NCBI GenBank assembly: GCA_903813345.2
Contig: CAIIXF020000003.1
Span: forward strand, 30,769,248 to 30,833,247
Direction: 5' to 3'
Origin: Owenia fusiformis
Taxonomy: Eukaryota > Annelida > Polychaeta > Sabellida > Oweniidae
DNA: 64,000 nucleotides
Shown here piece after piece: positions 56,642-64,000 of the stretch (its first letter is position 1; every line of letters starts with the position of its first letter). A model generated the notes under the pieces. The model was not told the origin of the DNA. It saw nothing but the letters and a program-made list of their open reading frames with translations, and did not search any database. Position numbers and translations under genes: made by a program.

Positions 56642-59600
56642 TCAGCTTATGCCTTTAGCTCCTTTGTCAGATTTGGGATTGTCTGTTTCAAGTTTGTAGC
56701 CATTAGGATAACGTCTTTTGAATCTCATGACAACATCAGGCTCCACCAGCTTCACACCATCTACCTGGTTGCCCAATGTCACCCTGGAATGTTAATACAG
56801 GTAATAAAAAATACATGCATAGATACATGAGATATATGCAAACAAAAATACATGTACAAGTCTCATGTGGGTATCATCTGTTGGGCATTATGACATCATG
56901 ATGCACAATCAGATGAACTCAGTGAGGCTTACATGGCGAAAAAAGCTGAATTCTCGAAAACAAGACAGATACAAGCTAGAACCAATGGTTTGAAATTACG
57001 ACAAGCATAGAACCCATAAACTGGTTTTAAATAAGAACCTACCAGTTAGGCTGTACATTATGAGGCCGTCCAAACAGTTCTATTTTCCTTGTCCCAGGAG
57101 ACAGCCTTTCTATAATTCCATAAACTTCATCAGGTTTGTGACTGGTTGCTCTCACCTCCGCCACAATGACATCACAATCTAAGCCACGATTTGTAATATT
57201 CTTTGGATTTCCTTTGACACCAATCTACAAGGTATGATAAATGATACAACATTGTACATTTGAGTTCTTTTATTACAAAAAAATATGTTATTGCACAATT
57301 TGTCTAGCTGTTGTAAAATAAGCTTGCTTACTCTTGTCCAATGGAATTGTTGACCTGAATAGGACTATTATTATAAGGATTCATGTTTCATTAACAAAAG
57401 GGACTAAAGGGGGTAGAGTTGAGCTGAAAGAAAGTTATGAATTTGAAAAATGTCACTATTTTACAATATTATTTGTTTTTGTCTTTTCATGTCACATCTA
57501 TTTCCTAAAAAGTTGAATGGTTCTGAACTTATTTTGAGATAACTTCCAGATGTGTAGTCTTTACTACAATACTAAAGTATATTGTATGAACATGTCAATG
57601 ATAGATTCATGATCAATTTTTATTATATTTACCAGACAATGTTCCTTGCCATGGTTGAACCAATGTCCTGTTCTTCCCGTCCTGATAATTCTTTGTAATT
57701 GGTTGGTTTTTACCCAGATCAGCTCATCACATCTCTCATAACTAAAATTGTAGAAAAAGTAATGAAATATAGTTGATGAACCTAATGAAAAAACTTAACA
57801 ACAAATTCTCGGAGAACATCTCACTTAATCTGTTAATGGGAAACGTGTCAGCTATGATTCAAGATTACTGTCATGTACTGTAAAACATAAAATGGCACAT
57901 GGATCAAGATTTTTCAAAATTTGGATCATATAGAAATGAGTCACATAAAATGAACATTGTCTCGGACTATATGTTACAATGTGAAACATAAATAAACTAG
58001 ATAACTCATCGTATGTAAAATACCATAAACGTGCCTACCCCCAAAGTTTCATACACTCTCTACCCAACTCCATAGCTCGGCCTGTGACCCATAAGAACAG
58101 ATATCCATCATCTTGGAGATACGGCACTGCCATCCGCCTCATCTCATCATCAGCCATTGTGCCATAAGGCAGCTCCATATGAATGTCCCATGGGGGATCA
58201 GCCATTATCACAGCAAACTTGCCTAACACTTTCATGTCGAAGAACCTGAGATCACATTGCACCCACTGGAACAAGAATAGTCTATGATAATGAAGTGCAG
58301 AGCATGTACATCATATTTGGCACTTCATGGCTGAGCCTTCACTTTGAAAAAATAGTTACTGATCTTCATCTCCAATTCTTTAATATTTCTGTTAAGGGGG
58401 ATGTTTCAAGAAGATTTTCTTTAAGAAACCATCACAACATACTTAAATTATCTAAAATATTTAGCAGATAAAATGATGTTGCTGTGGCTACTAAAAGGAT
58501 GGATGTTGCCATGGTTACCTGGTGAGGAATCATTCTGATGTCATTGGTGCTAACAGGTTCATCAGGGCCTCGTACAGGGATAGTTTTAGCAACAACCTGT
58601 TTTTCTGACTCTGGGGGGTCAATTTCATAGTGAACATACTGAAACAAGAACACAAATGTGTACAAAATGTCCCCACCAATGGGTGATCCCATGAAATGGT
58701 TATCCTGAAAATGAGTAGACAAGACTTTACCAACACAATTTGAGGACGGAAAATCCAAAATGCCCACCTTAAAATTTACCCAGAATGCCAAAAATTTAGT
58801 CAGTTCTAGATTTTCAAACTAAGAACCATCCCTGAAAATTTTTAATTGATCCGTCACACAGTTAACTAGAAAACATGTAAACAAGACTTTACAGACAAGA
58901 TTTTAGGATGGAAAATCCAAAATGGCTGCCTTGACATTTACCCAGAATGTCAAAAAACTAATCTGTTCCTAGATTTTCATACTAAGAATCATCCCTGAAA
59001 ATATGACATCGATCTACCAAATGGTTCACCTGAAAACGCGTAGACAAGACTTTACAGACAAGATTTTAGGACAGAAAATCCAAAATGGCTGCCATGACAT
59101 TTACACAGAATGTCAAAAAACTAATCAGATGTAGATTTTCACACTAAGAATCATCCCTGAAAATTTGAAATTGATCTACCAAACGGTTCACCTAAAAACG
59201 CGTAGACAAGACTTTACAGGCAAGATTTTAAGACGGAAAATCCAAAATGGCTGCCTTGACATTTATCCAGAATGCCAAAAAACTATTCAGATCTAGATTT
59301 TCATACTAAGAATCATCCTAAAAATTTGAAATTGATCTACAGAACGGTTCACCTGGAAATGCATAGACAAGACTTTACAGACAAGATTTTAGGACAGAAA
59401 ATCCAAAATGGCTGCCTTGACATTTGCCCAGAATGCCAAAAAACTAATCAGTTCTACATTTTCATACTAAGAATCATCTCTGAAAATTTGAAATTGATCT
59501 ACCAAACGGTTCACCTGAAAACGCGTAGACAAGACTTTACAGACAAGATTTTAGGACGGAAAATCCAAAATGGCTGCCTTGACATTTACCCAGAATGCCA

Positions 59601-62600
59601 AAAAACAAATCAGATCTAGATTTTTATACTAAGAATCATCCCTGAAAATTTGAAATTGATCCACCAAACGGTTCACCTGAAAACACGTAGACAAGACTTC
59701 ACAGACAAGATTTTAGGATGGAAAAATCCAAAATGGCCGACAATAAAAAAGTGATAATGTGTTTTTGCTGATTTCTTCTTACAAAATTATCACATATAAC
59801 TACTGTTAACAATAACATAGGCTTTTACAACAAAGTACATCTGAAATTATTTATAAAGCTACTAAATAGTTAAAGTATGAAAACTCAAAAACACCATTCA
59901 ATATGATACAAAGTATTATCGTGCGCTAACTTTTCTTAAGACATTCAAAATGGCTGACATGACTGAGCTAACAGGTCCAAAACCTAATCAGATCTAGAAT
60001 GAAGTGAGCTGAACAAGATGTTAAAGTTTTAAAAGCAACTGTGAAGCCGTTTTTCTTAAAGTTTGCAGACAAGGATTTTAGCATTTGACTTCAAAATGGC
60101 CGACAGGAAGTAGGTATCGAGTTAAAATTTTTTCATCCACATCTGTATGCACTCATAAGTTATCCCTGAAAATTTGAAGGTGATATCTGTAGCGGTTTTG
60201 GAGAAAACTCCCGGACGTACGGACAGACGGACAGACGGACGGACGGACGTACGGAAGGACAGACGGACGCGCCTAGGCCGACAATATGGCCCCACACTAT
60301 GTGGTGGGACATAATAAAAGAGCAATGGTGGACTTGAAAAAGACAAATACATGTACATAGCTATATGTTGGCAATTTTTTTCTAAATATTGTGAAGTCTA
60401 GTATCCATGGAAACTAATTATTTATTGCTTTTATTTTGAAAAGATCGAGCAGTTTTTGGGAAGTAAAAATTGTAACGAATAACCGATCTTTAAGATGACC
60501 CTCACCTTGCATGTGTCCATATGGAAACATGTGTTTAAGAATGAGCAATCCCCTAATTGTTCATCAGTGTGTTTGTGTAATATCTTTCTAAAGTGGAGTT
60601 TATTGCAGTCCCTCCATGCCTTATTCTCCTCTCTACACTCAACTCTGGTGCCATGTGCACAGAACTCCTTCAATTGAGGCCCACCCTGAGATTTGAACTT
60701 CTCAACTAAAGACTTTTCCTGAAATATTTAACATTTGAATTTAAATTCATACAGTTGGAGTAAAATTTAGAATATTTTTGCTTGCTTCATTCCTTGAATT
60801 CCTACTACAATTGTAAGGAAAACATTGGCATTATTTTTCAAGATTGCTTTCAAATTGTAACTTTTCTTGCAACATAATGTTTTAATTCATTACACCTATT
60901 ATTAATGGACAGTGAGACTTCATTGTATCAATATGTATCATTGGCCAGTACTGGAGTATAACTTACATTAGCTGTGGGCTTACTGAGTAAAGCTAGGATC
61001 TCATCTGTGTATTATAATATATATCATTGCAATAGTATAACTATAGTATAACTTACATTAGCTGTGGGCTTACTGAGTAAAGCTAGGATCTCATCTGTGT
61101 ATTATAATATATATCATTGCAATGGTATAACTATAGTATAACTTACATTAGCTGTGGGCTTACTGAGTAAAGCTAGGATCTCATCTGTGTATTATAATAT
61201 ATATCATTGCAATGGTATAACTATAGTATAACTTACATTAGCCGTGGGCTTACTGAGTAAAGCAAGGATCTCATCTGTGTATTATAATATATATCATTGG
61301 AATAGTATAACTATAGTATAACTTACATTAGCTGTGGGCTTACTGAGTAAAGCAAGGATCTCATCTGTGTATTATAATATATATCATTGGAATAGTATAA
61401 CTATAGTATAACTTACATTAGCTGTGGGCTTACTGAGTAAAGCTAGGATCTCATCTGTGTATTATAATATATATCATTGGAATAGTATAACTATAGTATA
61501 ACTTACATTAGCTGTGGGCTTACTGAGTAAAGCAAGGATCTCATCTGTGTATTATAATATATATCATTGGCCAGTTCTGGAGTATAACTTACATTAGCTG
61601 TGGGCTTACTGAGTAAAGCTAGGATCTCATCTGTGTATTTCTTGTTTTCCATCTCCTTTGCTGACTCTTTTAGGAGAAGGCTCTAAACCAATAAGAAATA
61701 TTTCATAATTCTATTACAGGCGGTGCAATATAAAAACACAAACAATGATTTTTTAAAGATTTCCCCCTAATTTGTTTAGTAGTCTGCAATCTCAATAGAT
61801 ATGTCATCTGAGGCCTACCACATTTAATTATAAATGTTACCAGAAGACTATGTAAGGAAATTATATATCTACCATACATTGTACATAGAAATAAATTTTT
61901 CGAAGAAAGTTAAAATTTTAAAAGTTGATAAAAACAATTTCCGAAAATATACTATTGGTATAATTTTGTCATTTCCCCCTCAATTTGTTATTTCAATGGA
62001 TTCTCAACCATGGCCTGCCATTTTCAATAACATGTTTTTGCACAATTCCTAACTTGTCAGACAACCATGTAAGAACATTAGAGAAGGCTGTGATATCTCA
62101 CGATGATGTAAGAAAGGTTGGCAAGATATCAAGTCCTAAGACTGCTAAGAGTCAGGGTGTGTCACATAGTTTTAGACATCTTATGTATGCATGCCGAAAA
62201 AGTATGCTGGTCCAGGCCAAAACAATGGCTCAGACTTAACTCAGGACCACCAGACCAGTGCCTATTTCACAGACAGCAAGAGTTAAGAATTAGATAACAG
62301 AAAATAGCATTACCTCCACAGATACAGCATCTCTCTTCTGTTGTTTAACATCAGGTTCAGTAGAATTACCAGGAGTGTCATCATCAAGCTTTCTCTTTCT
62401 AGTGTTGTCCACTGCAGGGGCAAATGCACTCAACTAGATGAAGAAACATATTCATATGAAATCTACAGTACACAAATAGCTTCCAATCATTAAACAACCA
62501 TAAAAGTCTTGTTTAGTTTTTCAAATGGTATGATTTTAGCAAGTCAGCAAGAAGAACAAATTTAATTTCACAAAGTGGAGGTGGACTTGGGGATTTCATT

Positions 62601-64000
62601 AGTGAAGAATGTTGATTTTTTAATTGCATGTGAAAGGCAATGTAATGAACATAAAAGTTCTATTATAGAAGGGGAGTTAAAACCTTGAAATAAACTTTAT
62701 TTTCCACCTAACTACCTTTCACAATTGGACACTATCCCTAAGTAAAGGCCAGTGTCCTTTCTCTCCTCTGGTTGAACCTTGCAATTTCCAATGTTTTTTT
62801 TCTGTATTTCCCATTGAAACTCTTGTAATCAAATTATGTATACTTCTGCCACAATTCCATATTTTAGTACCTATACATACTTTAGTACCTCAGTAGTATA
62901 TATACTTCAGTACCTGCACATACTTCAATACCTATACTGTATATACTTGAATTATCTTCAGTACCTATACCTACTTGGTTATGGTCTATAGCTGTGACTG
63001 TCAACACTGGATGGAGGGCAGCCTCTGTCTGCTCAAACATGATACTGAAAAGATAAAGCAAAATGTTGTTCAGTCTGTTTCAGGTGATTGTACCAGAGTT
63101 TCTAAAGGCAAGTGATCTTTGGAAACCCCATGGTATGGTACTGTTGGAGGCTGTGTTTGGAGGCTGGAATTTGGAGAATATTTCAATTGAATTAAAGAGA
63201 TTCTGATATGAAAAGCGTCTGAGTTTACATAAAGTATTTTACCTGATGAGACGCTGTGCTGAAAATTTCTGTAGGAGATTCTCTACTGTTGATGTGGCCA
63301 CATCACGCCCTAGCTCCTTACATACTGTGCTCGCCAACACACCAGACTCAACTGGTAATACCAGACCAATGTCATTCAATGCCACCAGGAGATGGGTCTC
63401 TGCCTCGGGGTCAGAGAGGATTGGAGGAGGTGCACTTTCTACTTTGATAGGAGCTGGTTCTTGTTTGACTACTGGGGCTACTTCTGAAGGTTTAGTGGTG
63501 CTTTCTGAGCTACTTGGAGTCTTGCTTATGCTTGGGGTCGATGTGTCAGATTCAGCTGTAAATGTAAAAATTGTATATAATTGAAGATCGTGATGTTAAT
63601 TCATCGCAAAACCTTATATAGGAATTGAGTAGACTTGGAGATGGTCATGATCCAAAATACATACCTTATGGCATTACCAATCAAAAACAAGTTTAAGTCT
63701 TAAAAAATACAAACAAAACAGTTGGGTAGGAGGATAAGGTATATGCTGCTGAACATGGTAAGTTGATACAATGTACATGGTGATCCGTCCGGTGACTGTT
63801 AGATTCAGACGGATAACACTTTTAAAGATACTGAGACAGATGGCAAACAGAAGGACCAGTCAGTTTTACAGAGTAAACAGAAGGGTAGAAAGGAGTATTA
63901 TTTCGTCTTCACTACAACTCTACTCTGCACCACTGACTAGATATCTTTTGATCTTACCTTTTTCAGTTTTGATTTCAGATGTGCCAATGCCCATCAAAGC
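56642..64000 (-). CDS. METTL3: METTL3, catalytic subunit of the mRNA m6A methyltransferase; runs off the right edge
   Basis: Eleven exons are visible (64000-63958 partial, 63555-63243, 63044-62975, 62433-62314, 61682-61593, 60718-60506, 58638-58519, 58265-58039, 57741-57633, 57224-57043, 56783-56642) and join in frame to 542 codons. METTL3 with METTL14 methylates adenosine in nuclear mRNA. A basic RKRKLDDD stretch is a likely nuclear signal. Two CCCH fingers follow ([12 protein letters not shown]...[30 protein letters not shown]). The methyltransferase domain has the catalytic DPPW (346-349 from the window edge) and ends with [25 protein letters not shown] and [11 protein letters not shown], all family hallmarks. 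Human METTL3 is 580 aa, so only a short N-terminal part is missing. Two introns carry large tandem arrays. Confidence 0.96.
58660..60316 (-). mobile_element. Second pearl/Helentron-like element with tandem core and ACGG microsatellite
   Basis: Seven tandem units of about 162 bp start near 58680; GACAAGACTTTACAGACAAG recurs near 58717, 58880, 59043, 59204, 59365, 59527 and 59689. A non-repeated part follows, then a GGACGGACAGAC microsatellite (about 60211-60272) and an end CACTATGTGGTGGGACATAA. The layout mirrors the element at 14470 in the opposite orientation, though sequence and unit differ. The left end is not resolved. It fills a METTL3 intron and encodes no protein. Confidence 0.68.
60961..61586 (-). 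repeat. 90-bp minisatellite duplicating a METTL3 exon end with its 5' splice site
   Basis: Seven units start at 60961, 61051, 61141, 61231, 61321, 61411 and 61501, and the real exon border follows at 61587-61593. Each unit holds the last 44 nt of the METTL3 exon 61682-61593 plus the donor (AAT/GTAAGT on the gene strand), then about 40 bp of AT-rich intron. Units differ by only a few bases. Confidence 0.93.

Noticed and set aside
59272-59619. A 115-residue frame with an internal repeat
   Set aside because: It is a reading of the 162-bp tandem units of the element in the METTL3 intron.

Overview
The window is AT-rich animal nuclear DNA. Genes are split by many GT-AG introns, exons are short, and introns and intergenic space are full of miniature transposons and minisatellites. 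The protein set (RELCH, CDT1, METTL3, a SMYD4-like protein, a rhodopsin-family receptor, C2H2 zinc-finger proteins) is metazoan. Two elements that combine a tandem-repeat core with an (ACGG)n microsatellite resemble the 'pearl'/Helentron-type elements known from bivalves, so a lophotrochozoan, perhaps a bivalve mollusc, is the best guess. That taxon call is inference.

Layout from left to right: (1) RELCH on the minus strand, 5' part only (545-8387). (2) A 221-bp divergent promoter with an E2F-type site and two CACGTG boxes. (3) CDT1 on the plus strand, complete (8609-16141, ten exons, 698 aa, N-terminal PCNA-dependent degron). (4) A TPR-SET-MYND protein related to SMYD4 on the minus strand (18537-24936, seven exons, 773 aa), with an extra C-terminal MYND finger. 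(5) A secreted C-type-lectin-like protein on the plus strand (27272-29808, five exons, 299 aa). (6) An intronless type II membrane protein that looks like a glycosyltransferase (31784-33145). (7) Two paralogous multi-finger C2H2 proteins arranged head to head: ZNF-A on minus (34311-41342, 1008 aa) and ZNF-B on plus (46553-55230, 916 codons with one in-frame TAA). An intronless class A GPCR lies on the opposite strand inside a ZNF-B intron (48128-49102). (8) METTL3 on minus, nearly complete (56642 to the right edge), with the DPPW catalytic motif. For every multi-exon gene I assigned splice sites by hand, and all exon phases join without a frame break.

The spacer between the two zinc-finger genes holds the most unusual object: a 577-bp element with two near-identical 230/226-bp LTRs, a 4-bp target duplication, a primer-binding site matching the tRNA-Leu 3' end and a polypurine tract, but only 121 bp of interior and no coding capacity. 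Each LTR contains a 72-nt tRNA-like sequence with intact A and B boxes. This is a TRIM-type retrotransposon that appears to carry a pol III promoter in its LTR.

A second theme is minisatellites built from splice junctions. In both ZNF paralogs the array unit copies the 3' splice site and the first bases of the following exon. In METTL3 seven 90-bp units copy the last 44 nt of an exon plus its 5' splice site. In RELCH an array abuts a 5' splice site. A MITE with a 9-bp target duplication has also duplicated the intron side of a ZNF-A donor site. Many other MITE families (hAT-like, Tc1/mariner-like, foldback) are catalogued below.
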